Part shown: piece after piece, positions 22,605 to 37,985 of the stretch
Numbering within the stretch: the stretch's first letter is position 1
Layout: the number at the start of each line of letters is the position of its first letter
Assembly (NCBI GenBank): GCA_003254925.1
Contig: QANZ01029362.1
Coordinates: 121,635 to 185,634, forward strand
Length of the DNA: 64,000 nt
Reading direction: 5' to 3'
Origin: Chamaecrista fasciculata
Taxonomy: Eukaryota; Streptophyta; Magnoliopsida; Fabales; Fabaceae
Made by a program: the position numbers and the translations under genes
Notes under the pieces: generated by a model
Database searches by the model: none
What the model saw: only the letters and a program-made list of their open reading frames with translations
Told to the model about the DNA's origin: nothing

Positions 22605-24987
22605 ATGGACAGAGTTATTCAACCCCCTTTGGTAATTTTCTCTTTCGTTCCTCTTCCTCTGTTGTATTTTATGAAATATCATCGGTTGAGGGAAACCAAT
22701 GCTTGGCCCATTTTTATTCGTCATATTTTCGTTTCTTTTGAGTCGATGGCATTTTCAAGTTTGAGTTCATAACTATCGATGCTTGGTGATTCTACAGTTG
22801 AAATTTGATCTAATTTATTGTTTCTAAAGAACTTTGAAGTATGGCTTTATTTTTTTGCCCCTCCAAAGGGGTTGTGGGGATGACAGGAAGATTTCTGGGT
22901 CATGCTTGGAGATTCTTGAATGCCATAATTCGTTGAGCTTTTTACCTTGTCTCTATCTACTCTAAGGCCTAAGCTGTTGGCTATATCAGATGACAATATT
23001 AACTGACACCAATGGGATTTATGGCAAAATGGGGGTGTTTAGAATGGGATAATCTTCTGCATAATCTCACGGCCTAAATCACAGCAATATGAGATCTCTC
23101 ATGGCTTTTCCTTTTAGTTTAAGCGTGATTATCATACTCTACACTTGGGAGTGTTGGTAAAAGACTCAGAAATAGAAGGGCACAAAATATATAAATTATC
23201 TACTATATGGCCAAATCATTTTTAGGCTTTAGGTATGTGTATATTGTAAATCCACTAGTGCTCGATGGGAATCCCATCAGATGAGAGCTGTTAAACTGTG
23301 AATGTGTTCAACATAACTGTGCTTGATGTGAGTCCTCTTACATAAGAGCTACAAATGCCTGATTATACGCCAACTCATGACCATGTTGATCAAATTTCTT
23401 CATATCATATAGCCGATTCCTGATTTTTTTTTAAAATAAAAAAGAAAAAAAACTTTTGTTCATAATTTATATCACATTTATTACGTAGGGACAACTTAAG
23501 CTGAACCTATCAGATTGATCGGATTAGTCTAGGTGAAGGCCATAAGTAAACAAACGTGCACTCTTTGCTGCATCTAGGGGTTTTGTATTATTGTTTTTTA
23601 TGCTGAAACATAGAATGAGATCTCATATTGATTTCATATATTCTATAAGAAAATAAAACTTTTAGTTGTTTTCATTTTAATGAGAAAGTAGCTAAAAGAA
23701 TGTTCTTGTTTGAATCTGATTGGGCAGGTTGATACGACAGCATGCTTATGCAGAGTAGATACAGGCCTAAAAACTGTTGCTGGAGCAAAGAAGTATGTCC
23801 CTGGAGCAAAGCTCTGCCTTCAGCCTGATATTAAACCATCCATTCACCCAACTAGAAACAAGCCAGCACGTGGTGACCGAAGCCGCAGTCAATCCCCTCT
23901 ACTACCAGGACTCCCTGATGATCTTGCCATTGCTTGCCTAATCCGAGTTCCGCGGGTTGAACACCGTAAACTCCGGTTAGTTTGCCGAAGATGGTATCGT
24001 CTCTTGGCTGGTAACTTCTTTTACTCGCTTCGAAAGAGCATTGGAATTGCAGAAGAATGGATATATGTCATTAAGAGAGATCGAGATGGGAAAATCTCAT
24101 GGCATGCTTTTGACCCTGTGTACCAACTGTGGCAGCCTCTGCCTCCGATTCCTAAGGAATATTCCGAAGCTCTTGGTTTTGGTTGTGCTGTTCTCAGTGG
24201 CTGTCACTTGTACTTGTTTGGTGGCAAGGATCCACATAAGGGATCCATGAGACGGGTCATATTTTATAGTGCTAGGACTAATAAATGGCACCGAGCCCCA
24301 GATATGCTTCGCAGGCGACACTTTTTTGGTTCTTGTGTTATAAACAATTGTTTGTATGTGGCTGGAGGGGAGAATGAGGGTGTGCACCGGTCTTTGAGAT
24401 CAGCTGAAGTCTATGACCCCAACAAGAATCGGTGGTCATTTATTTCGGATATGAGCACTGCAATGGTGCCTTTCATAGGAGTTGTTTATGAGGGAAAGTG
24501 GTACCTGAAGGGACTTGGTTCTCATCGGCAGGTTCTAAGTGAGGTCTACCAGCCAGAAAATGATAGCTGGTACCCTGTTTTTGATGGAATGGTTGCTGGC
24601 TGGCGAAACCCGAGCACTACCCTCAACGGACAGCTCTATGCCTTAGACTGCAAGGATGGCTGCAAACTCAGGGTTTATGATGAGGTGGCTGAATCATGGA
24701 GTAAGCATATTGACAGTAAAATGCATCTGGGGAACTCAAAGGCTATGGAGGCAGCTGCTCTTGTTCCTCTCAACAGAAAACTTTGTATCATCCGTAATAA
24801 TATGAGCATTTCTCTGGTTGATGTTTCCAAATTCGAAGATTTGAAGGGATCATCGGCTGAACATTTGTGGGAAACTATTGCAGGGAAAGGACAGTTCAAG
24901 ACATTAGTCACAAATCTGTTGTCTAGTCTTGCTGGGAGAAACCGACTCAAAAGTCACATAGTTCATTGTCAGGTTCTTCAAGCTTAG
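22605..24987 (+). CDS. SAGL1: F-box/kelch-repeat protein, At1g55270 (SAGL1) type
   Basis: Exon 1 contributes only nine residues (22605-22631, MDRVIQPPL). After a 1.1-kb intron, exon 2 (23728-24987) supplies the rest, for 428 residues. The N-terminal block VDTTACLCRVDTGLKTVAGA is characteristic of the At1g55270 group. An F-box follows at about residues 68-112 (LPGLPDDLAIACLIRVPR, then LVCRRWYRLL), and then kelch repeats with YLFGGKD, LYVAGGENEG, AEVYDPNKNRW and EVYQPENDSW. F-box proteins are substrate receptors of SCF ubiquitin ligases. In Arabidopsis this member is linked to turnover of wax and phenylpropanoid enzymes. The tiny first exon is chosen because it restores the conserved junction PPL-VDTTACLC, while the ATG at 23710 lies in intron sequence. 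Confidence 0.93.
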
Positions 24988-26043
24988 CGTTTGTATAGTA
25001 CTAGACAACCAACAATGAGCTTCAATTATGACTCACAGCATCATACCCTAGGGATCATCATATCATATTCATCATGAAAGGTGATACTTAGATGAGATGT
25101 TTTAGTAATCATAGTGTTACAGATATTGATACATAGTTATATGTTGAAAATTGGGTAGGCCATTTCCCAGGCCATATATTGTTGTGTTGCTGCAAGGAAT
25201 ATCTATGAAGAACAATACTTTCCGAACCTCTGCATTTACAACTGTGTACAACAATACATGTGGCTTCATTGAGTTTAACATCAAGCTCTGTCAAGTGGGT
25301 TTGTTTGAGAGAACTCATTCAAATGCTTATTGGTTGTGCATAGTTGTAAATGCTGAGGGTTTTGTCGGTACCATTGCTTTAACCTTGAGTTTGTGGTGGA
25401 TTCAGTTCATTGTTAACAGATAATTTTCAATGTTTGTAATCTTTGTACATAATTAAATCTTATTGTGGTATTGAATATTATTTTGAGAAGATGTGAAGTT
25501 AAAGTATTATACTATTACTGATACAAGATGCATGAAGGAAAAGGTTGATTTTGCAATAAATTTGGGATATAAACCATGAGATTGGTATATGGGCAGACTG
25601 AATAGATGTTGGAAAGTTGATATTTGCACGCATCAACGAGTCACTTGACAGGTGAGTGATTAATTGAATTTGATTAAGAAAAAGCAATTTTCATGAATGA
25701 TGAATGAGAATCTACCAAACTTTAGCTGAAAGGGTAGCCTATCCAGTTATTTTTAATAATCTATTTGTTGATTTACTGGAACTATAACCAATTAATAACC
25801 CCAAATTAACTAATTTGCAGCTTCCAAAGTTGTATAATTTTTGTTTATTTCCAAATATCCTACAACGATAAAGATGTAGAGATAGATGAACACTTGGACC
25901 GTTTTTAGTTGACATAGCGATAGAGAGAGAGATTTTGGGTAGGGCAGAAATATTTTGTAACTTTGTTATACAAAATATAAACTAGTAGCACAAATGACAT
26001 CAATATCTGACTTATTGAACTGAAAAAAAAAAATACATCAACC

Positions 26044-26092
26044 AATCACCCTAGTTTTCCGGGGCAAAAAAAAAAAAATCACCCTAGTTTTC
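26044..26092 (+). mobile_element. Micro-insertion of LINE-tail type with 16-bp target duplication
   Basis: The perfect repeat AATCACCCTAGTTTTC (26044-26059 and 26077-26092) brackets the 17-base insert CGGGGC plus poly(A). This is one of the clearest members, because the flanking repeat is complex sequence and exact. Confidence 0.7.
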
Positions 26093-26244
26093 ACTATTAC
26101 AACATGAAGCCACAGTTGACCCTAAAGGTCATATTGAATTAGTTTTAAAACTTGTTACCACACTGTCATAAGTGGACTACAAAAGATATTTTACACAAAT
26201 ATCTAACATGAATCAAGAACCTCAAGCTAGAAAACATGATATAA

Positions 26245-26389
26245 GGGAGCGGATATGCTGTAGTGCGAATTAGCTGAAGTACGTGAATTATTTAGTGGCT
26301 ATTGATTGATCATACTTTGTCTCATACTAATTCATTGAGCGGCTAGGATCAGCTACTTCAGTAATTCATAATGTAGTTGATCCGTTCCC
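26245..26389. repeat. Small MITE-like inverted repeat near the ethanolamine kinase 3' end
   Basis: Ends GGGAGCGGAT and ATCCGTTCCC are inverted, and internal arms (GTGAATTA versus TAATTCA) pair. The layout resembles 17268-17407. It lies about 40 bp beyond the stop codon side of the kinase gene and may be in its 3' UTR. Confidence 0.5.
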
Positions 26390-26431
26390 ATATAGAAAAC
26401 GCTACTTGTTATGTATAGTTCAAGTACTGCA

Positions 26432-31600
<5,169 letters not shown>

Positions 31601-32022
31601 GCAATCGACGACTCGGAATCTTGAAGAAGAGAAAGAAGGTGAAATCGGGAATGTGAATGAACACAAGAGATGATAAGAGTGATGAGAAAGAAGAGATCGG
31701 AGAGCTAAGAAATAAGGACGGTGATGGTATATATCTTTCTTCGTCTTCTTGTTCTTGTTCTTCAATATTTCCCCTCTTGTTGGATCCTCCTCCTTTCAAA
31801 TAGAACGGCGTCTTTTTGGTGTTGCCAATGCCAAGATTTTTTCAAAATGACCAATGTAGACACCACGTGCTCTCTCTTTCTTCATTTCTTACACTTCCTT
31901 GACATTAAAATAATTGATGGGTGAATCTCATGGGTTATTTTTTAAAATAATTAGCTCTATTTTTATTATTTGCTATGTGACGTGATGTGATGTGATTTGT
32001 TTTTTTTGTTTGTTTTACTTTT

Positions 32023-32071
32023 AAGGATTGATTATAAATTTCGGCCAAAAAAAAAAGGATTGATTATAAAT
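32023..32071 (+). mobile_element. Micro-insertion of LINE-tail type with 17-bp target duplication
   Basis: The 17-bp perfect repeat AAGGATTGATTATAAAT (32023-32039 and 32055-32071) encloses the 15-base insert TTCGGCC plus poly(A). The same TTCGGCC plus poly(A) forms the 3' end of the LINE at 1626-3761, which ties this tiny insert directly to that LINE family. Confidence 0.75.
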
Positions 32072-32300
32072 ATTTTTTAACTAATTTATTGATATTAACA
32101 CTTTGGTCCTTATAATGTTTAGCCAAAATCTTACATTGGTCCCTAAACTAAAACAACATGAAGGATACTTTAAGGACTAACATGGAATTCAATCTATACT
32201 TCAGGGACCAATATAATGTTTTGACTATTATATTTGGCTAATTTCTAATAAGAAAAATAGTGATATTGATATTTTTTTTAAAAAAAAAAAAAGAAGAAGT

Positions 32301-32966
32301 CAAAAGACCCTTTCGTGCCCCTAACGTTTGAGGTCTGTTTCAGTTATGTCTCTAACGTTTGTTTTGTATCAATTATGCCCCCAATGTGAAACGTTGGTAT
32401 CAATTATACCCTAACCTCATTTTTTTTGGGGCCAAAGTCTTATTTTGGTCCCTCAAGTTTGCTCAAAGTTTCGTTTTGGTCCCTCAAATCTCCGGCGAGA
32501 TACACGGCGGCTCCGACGACTACGAAAACTCCTAATCCAAGGTTTTTTGACATCCTGTGTTCAATAACGACCTTCATTTTGCGAACAAATGACCGAAAAT
32601 ATGATTTTCGGTGATTGTGTAATTTTTCGGCGACTATGTAATTTTTCGACGGCTTGTCAGTCATTTTTTCACAAAAAATGGAGGGTGTCATTGAACTAAG
32701 AAGGTCAAAACACCTTGGATTAGGAGTTTTCGTTGTTGTCGGGGTCGCCGTGTATCTCGCCGGAAAGTTCGCCAGAAACTTGAGGGTCCAAAACAGAACT
32801 TTGAGCAAACTTGAGAGGCCAAAATAGGACTTTGGCTAAAAAAAAATTAAAGTTAGAGTACAATTGATACTAACGTTTCACATTGAGGGCATAACTGACA
32901 CAAAACAAATATTAGGGGCATAACTAAAATTGACCCCAAACATTAAGGGCATGAAAGGGTCTTTTG
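32301..32966. mobile_element. Fold-back element, about 666 bp, copy 1
   Basis: The two halves are reverse complements over roughly 320 bp each. The termini are CAAAAGACCCTTTCGTGCCC and its mirror. The arms hold 'taacgtttgnggtc', 'ccaaagtcttattttggtccctcaagttt' style phrases (described, not typed in full) and a GC-richer block ATCTCCGGCGAGATACACGG. Frames on both strands translate to nearly the same peptide (beginning GPKSYFGPS), which results from the symmetry and is not a gene. A second copy is at 37173-37830. The target duplication is unclear because the flanks are A-rich. Confidence 0.8.
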
Positions 32967-33226
32967 AAAAAAAAAAAAAATCATATGTTTAAAATAAAAA
33001 TTCAAAACAACCATAATAATTATTTATTTTGAGTATAATTTACAACCGCATCACTTTCTCTCCCTTTTGGTAATTATTAAGGTAAATTGTGAATTGCGAT
33101 GAGTTGTCCATTACCGTAACCCTCTGTTTTATTGAAAGCCAGTCCAAAGATTTCATTCTTTTTCATTGAAGATTGAACATATGAAAGGTCAATTTAGCAT
33201 GTTATTACCGTTGTTTTCTTTGGGAT

Positions 33227-33494
33227 AATTGCATGAAAACTGTAATATCATTCTGCACATTCATGTTGCCTAATAATTTTCCTTATTATGATTCTTATTG
33301 CCTAAATTGACCTTTTAATTGCATGAAAACTGTAATATCATTCTGCACATTCATGTGCAGAATGATATTACAGTTTTCAATTAGGCAACATGAATGTGAA
33401 GTTTATATATTCTTATTGATAAAAGGGAAATTGCCTAATCATTCTGCACATTCAATTAAAAAATTTATCAATAAGAATATATAAACTTCACATT
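33227..33494. repeat. Nest of perfect hairpins and a 40-bp direct repeat
   Basis: 33227-33266 is repeated exactly at 33317-33356. 33325-33348 and 33355-33378 are perfect 24-bp inverted arms with a 6-base loop. 33393-33423 and 33464-33494 are perfect 31-bp inverted arms with a 40-base loop. The pieces share the words ATTCTGCACATTCA and TTGCCTAA in both orientations. There is no coding potential. Confidence 0.8.
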
Positions 33495-33616
33495 AATATT
33501 TTCCTTACAAGAAAAGAAACAAGATGTAAGAAAAGACATTTTCTTTCATGGTTGTCTATTAAATTTTCTTGTTATCTTGCTTTGTGTGAGTCGTGTTCCC
33601 CCAATATTGTTGAATT

Positions 33617-34473
33617 AAGGTCGAATTTTGAAATTGGTCTCAAATGTATTAATTAAATTTTAATTAGTATTAAATGTTTTATTTATTTTATATTGGTCCT
33701 ATATGTTTTTAGAAATTTATAAATTAGTTTCAAACTATTTAATATAGTCATATCTCTTTAATTTCAAGTTTGAAGATAAATTAACATATTGGTTTTTATG
33801 AATACTTTCTCTATTTAGTTATGATCGTCAACAAATGAGGCCATCAACTTAGTTTCCAAAAGTGAGGTGATCGTTTCATATTAAAAAAAGTGAAATTAAT
33901 AATATTTATCTCGTTTTAAATTTGAATATAACATTTTATAATTATGTGTTAACTCTTGATTTATTTGTCTAGTTAAGATCGTCAACAAGCAAGCTCAAAA
34001 CACGCTCTAAAGTATGTTTAGGAGTAAAAGTGAAAGATCCTAGATGTATAGTCTCAAACCTATTTTCGAGTTGCGATTTGGCTTCATTTGCTAATGGTTT
34101 CAATTGAGTAGAGAAAAAATTCTTCAAGAGTTAACTTATAGTGTTTGACTCCTCGCATTTGAACTTGAAACAAAATAGATATTACCAACTTCGTTTGTTT
34201 GACTATGAAACTAACAACCCACTTTTGAGACTCAATTTAATATCGTTTGTTACTGTCTCAATTGGATAGAGAAAGCACATGTCAAAAAGTAGGTTATAAT
34301 TCTGAATTCATCGCATTCAAATTTAAAATGAGAGATATATAAGTACATTCAGTAGTTTTGGATCAAATAAAAAAATTTGGAGAATATATGGGACCAATCT
34401 AAAATAAATGAAATATTTTGAATCAATTTAAAATATATCAAATACATTTGGGACCAATTTAAAGTTTGACCTT
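33617..34473. repeat. Inverted-repeat element, 857 bp
   Basis: Terminal arms of about 115 bp are imperfect reverse complements. The left starts AAGGTCGAATTTTGAAATTGGT and the right ends in its mirror with GTTTGACCTT. The interior is AT-rich and non-coding, with repeated phrases such as ACTCTTGA and TTTGTT. I found no clear target duplication. A half copy lies at 20750-20890. Confidence 0.6.
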
Positions 34474-34926
34474 GGATCAATTGAAATGTGAAACCATGAT
34501 TCTTTTCTTCAAAGATATTAATACAATAGTTATATGGGAACGAATATAATATTGTTTAAAAAATTGTCACTACGTAACTAGAAGCCTTGAAACGGTCAAT
34601 GATTACTTTTGAAAAATGTAGGTATTGAGAATATATTGTTGAATTGATTAATATTAAAGTGATTTCAGAAACATTTCTTTAGTGATAAACATCATATTTG
34701 GACAATAGCTTTTTTACACTTGAGTCACAATCATTCTCTATCTCTCACAAATATTTTTATTTTAAAAAAATAAAAAATGAAAAGTCAAGTTTTAGAAATA
34801 ATAAGAGAGATATTTGTTGTAAAACTAACGGAGACTTTAAATTATTATTGTTTTATCACAAAAAAAAAATCACTATCGTTATTATTATTATTATGAACTA
34901 TTATTTTAAAACACAAGACAAGTTTT

Positions 34927-34985
34927 CAAGGACTCAAGGAGTACCCTTTTTTTTTGGGCCGAAAGTTTACAAGGACTCAAGGAGT
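34927..34985 (-). mobile_element. Micro-insertion of LINE-tail type with 16-bp target duplication
   Basis: CAAGGACTCAAGGAGT at 34927-34942 and 34970-34985 brackets a 27-base insert. On the minus strand the insert ends CTTTCGGCCC plus poly(A), nearly the same 3' end as the LINE at 1626-3761. Its right target copy overlaps the left target copy of the next micro-insertion. Confidence 0.75.
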
Positions 34986-35039
34986 TCGATTCCTTTTTCT
35001 TTTTTTTTTTTTTTTGCCAGAGAAGAAGTTCGATTCCTT
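34983..35039 (-). mobile_element. Micro-insertion of LINE-tail type with 13-bp target duplication, abutting the previous one
   Basis: AGTTCGATTCCTT at 34983-34995 and 35027-35039 encloses a 31-base insert that on the minus strand reads TCTTCTCTGGC plus a long A run. The first three bases of its left target copy are shared with the right target copy of the preceding insertion, so the two events hit overlapping sites. Confidence 0.7.
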
Positions 35040-35111
35040 GTCTCTCTTATTATCTCTAAAACTTGACATTTCATTTTTTATTTTTATTAAATAAAAATAT
35101 TTGTGAGAATT

Positions 35112-35617
35112 CTTTTTTTTGCCTGAAACATAATTCATTAAAAAAATAAGGTAAAGTCAAGCACAATACAAACAAAAATACAGTAAAATAATCAAATCTC
35201 TCCCTAGCATCAACAAGAAAACTAGAAAGAACATCAACTGACGAAGGGGGTTTGCAACCTATCCAAGAGGACTCATCTTCGTGTCAGACAAATTGGCAAG
35301 ACAATCAGCTGCCAAGTTAACAGATCTAGGGATCCAACTAAAGTTACAACCATCTAAAGAATTGGAAACACAAAAAAAAAAAATAGACCAGACCAGATCC
35401 ATAACGCCTTCACCACAAAACCCGCCGCAGAAAACACACGGACACGAGCAGAGAGCACACAGATCTGGAAAGGAAAACCGTCGAAAACCACTTAAATTTG
35501 AAAACTACCACTGCAGAAGACACACAGAAAAGAGCACCGCCGATAACCCTAATATGAAACAGGGTGAAATCTCTCATGAAAGAGAGAGGTGATCCCTCAC
35601 GAGGAGAAGTTTGAGTG
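35112..35617 (-). mobile_element. Internally deleted LINE keeping only its two ends
   Basis: The minus strand starts with a GC-richer leader (about 35617-35395) resembling a LINE 5' UTR. It then passes directly into the RNase H C-terminus (SVNLAADCLANLSD, 35365-35280), a 3' UTR and a poly(A) tail (poly(T) at 35113-35120). The flanks carry a 9-bp direct repeat GTGAGAATT (35103-35111 and 35618-35626). Endonuclease, RT and most of RNase H are missing. It may have arisen by deletion or template jumping. The identity of the leader as LINE 5' UTR is inferred. Confidence 0.55.
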
Positions 35618-36479
35618 GTGAGAATTTTTACTGGCTTATATTTCGTTATTTATATTTAAAGAGCCAAAGACATAATATATCGATCAAAGTTAAAATTTCA
35701 CTTGAACAAATAGAGGATTGAGATGAAAAAATAAAAAATTTTAATTTCCTTATATTATCATTTTCCCACCTTAATTATTCTTATTTCCAAATCCAATTTC
35801 AATATGTCTTTTTTATATATATATAAAATTTCAATATATCAAATATTAAGGTATAATAGTTTGGCAGTAGAAAGGATAGGTAACCGAAATTTAAATTTAA
35901 ATTTTTATATTAAATTATAGAAAATTTTTAAGCAGTCTAAAAAATTATGCCCCAACCTCATATATAACTAGGATCATTGTCATTGGTCATTGACTCATTG
36001 CATAGTGTATGAGCCCGCTGTAAGCTTTGTGTTCCATATATGCACAACTTCAAATACATGTTAGATTGATGTTGTCAATCAATTTAAAAATTTTGCCAAC
36101 AAATTTATATATGGAGAACTCAAACATACCCCACATTCCTTACATTTACCTCAATTGTTTTAAAAAAGACAAAAGATTAAAAAAAATAATAATAAAAAAT
36201 GAACCAAATCAATTGTAAGATCTGCCACTATCTAAATTAAAATGTCGTTAAAATTTGGTCGTGCCACAGACAGGTATGATTTATTAATAAAACTCATATG
36301 AATATGCTTTATTTGAACAAACTTTAGTTTGAATTTTTTATATATTTTTCATGTAGATTCCTAAAATTAAACTTATCAATCTTTCAGCACCTACATATTA
36401 TTTTTAGATTATAAAAGTAAATATTTCGTAATAAAAATAAACAGTAATTACCACACAAAAAAATACAAAATAATAATAG

Positions 36480-36869
36480 AGGTAAAATACATTTTGGTAC
36501 CTGCTACGTGAACTGATTTTATTTTAGTATCATATTCTTTGCACCGTTAACATTTTGGTACCATGTTCTTTAAAAGTGACATTTTAGTACCATGTTCTTT
36601 GCATTGTTAACACTTTGGTACCTTAAAAAAGATAGAACATGATAACAAATTGTGAAAGAACAAGGTACCAAAGTGAAATCGGTCCATAGAACAGGTACTA
36701 AAGTATTAATGGTGCAAATAACATGGTACCAAAATGTTACTTTTGAAAGAACATGGTACAAAAATATTAACGGTGCAAAGAACAAGGTACCAAAGTGTCA
36801 CTTTTGAAAGGATAGGGTACCAAAGTGAAATCGATCCATAGAATAGAGTACCAAAATATAATTTATCCT
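36480..36869. repeat. Inverted-repeat element with 'ggtacc' units
   Basis: The left end AGGTAAAATACATTTTGG mirrors the right end CCAAAATATAATTTATCCT. Inside, the word GGTACC with flanking TTTTGG/CCAAAG repeats about every 30 bp in both orientations. It is the same kind of structure as the truncated end at 10719-10891. AT-rich flanks make the target duplication ambiguous. Confidence 0.65.
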
Positions 36870-36893
36870 AATAATAATATAATAATATTAGAG

Positions 36894-37156
36894 TAAACTA
36901 ACAATTTGGTCCCTAAAAGATTATCAAACTGACAACTCAGTTATTAAAAGATTGGAATACACATTTAATCCTTGAAAGATCAAGATGATATACTCTTTAG
37001 TCCCTGAAAGACGAAAATAATATACTATTTAGTTCATAAAAAGAATTAATTAGTACACAATTTTGTTCTTTCATAGATTAAATCGTGCATTAAAATATTT
37101 TAAGAATTGAGTTGTTAGCTCGATAATCTTTCAAGGATTAAATTATTAGTTACAAA
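36894..37156. repeat. Inverted-repeat (MITE-like) element
   Basis: The left arm, with AGATTATC..CTGACAACTCA, pairs with the right arm TGAGTTGTTAGCTCGATAATCT. The total is about 260 bp and non-coding. It abuts the fold-back element at 37173. Confidence 0.5.
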
Positions 37157-37172
37157 CTTATAATAACATTAG

Positions 37173-37830
37173 GTAAAAGACTCTTTCGTGCCCCTAACGT
37201 TTGGGGTCAGTTTCAGTTATGCCCTTAACGTTTGTTTTGTGTCAGTTATGCCCCCAATGTGAAAAGTTGATGTCAATTATACCATAACTTCAATATTTTT
37301 GGGGCCAAAGTCCTATTTTGGTCCCTCAAGTTTGCTCAAAGTTCCATTTTGGTCCCTCAAGTCTCCGACGAACTTTCCGGCGAGATACACGGCGTCTCCG
37401 ATGACTACGAAAACTTCTAATCTAAGGTTTTTTGACCTCTTGAGTTCAATGGCGACCTTCATTTTGCGAAAAAATGACCGAAAAGCTGCCAAAAAATTAC
37501 ACAATCGTCGAAAATCATATTTTCGGTCATTTGTTCGCAAAATGAAGGGCGCCATTGAACTCAGGACAAAAAATCTTAGATTAGGAGTTTTAGTAGTCGT
37601 TGAGGTCGCCGTATATCTCGCCGGAAAGTTTGTCAAAGACTTGAGGGACCGAAACGGAACTTTGAGCAAACTTGAGGGACCAAAATAGGACTTTGGCCCA
37701 AAATAATTGAGGTTAGAATATAATTGACACCAACGTTTCACAATAGAGGCATAATTGACACAAAACAAACGATTAGAGACATAACTGAAATTAACCTCAA
37801 ACGTTAAGTCGCCGCCGAGAGAGTCATTCC
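37173..37830. mobile_element. Fold-back element, 658 bp, copy 2, in the Sel1-like gene promoter
   Basis: This has the same organisation and sequence family as 32301-32966. It is flanked by a perfect 9-bp direct repeat ATAACATTA (37164-37172 and 37831-37839), a Mutator-like target length. The outer ends GGTAAAAGACTCTTTCG and its degenerate mirror pair. Its right end is 155 bp before the start codon of the Sel1-like gene. Frames of 129 residues (+) and 195 residues (-) over it encode nearly the same peptide because the element is palindromic. They should not be annotated as genes. Confidence 0.85.
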
Positions 37831-37985
37831 ATAACATTATTAAAAGCAAGTGGGCTGGATCTGGTGTGGATCGATAACCCGGCCCGATTCTACAAATCAC
37901 AGAAGTACCAAACTACACTAGCGTAACCACCTTTACGCATCCACTTCAGTTCATCTTGCTTAGCTCCGTTAGGTTCGCCGGAGCC

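Noticed and set aside
24097-24950. Minus-strand frames opposite the F-box/kelch gene
   Set aside because: They are antisense shadows of a strongly supported coding exon.
37299-37900. Frames of 129 (+) and 195 (-) residues with similar peptides, and the matching pair at 32426-32808
   Set aside because: The DNA is palindromic, so both strands encode the same peptide. They lie in non-coding fold-back elements with no domain.
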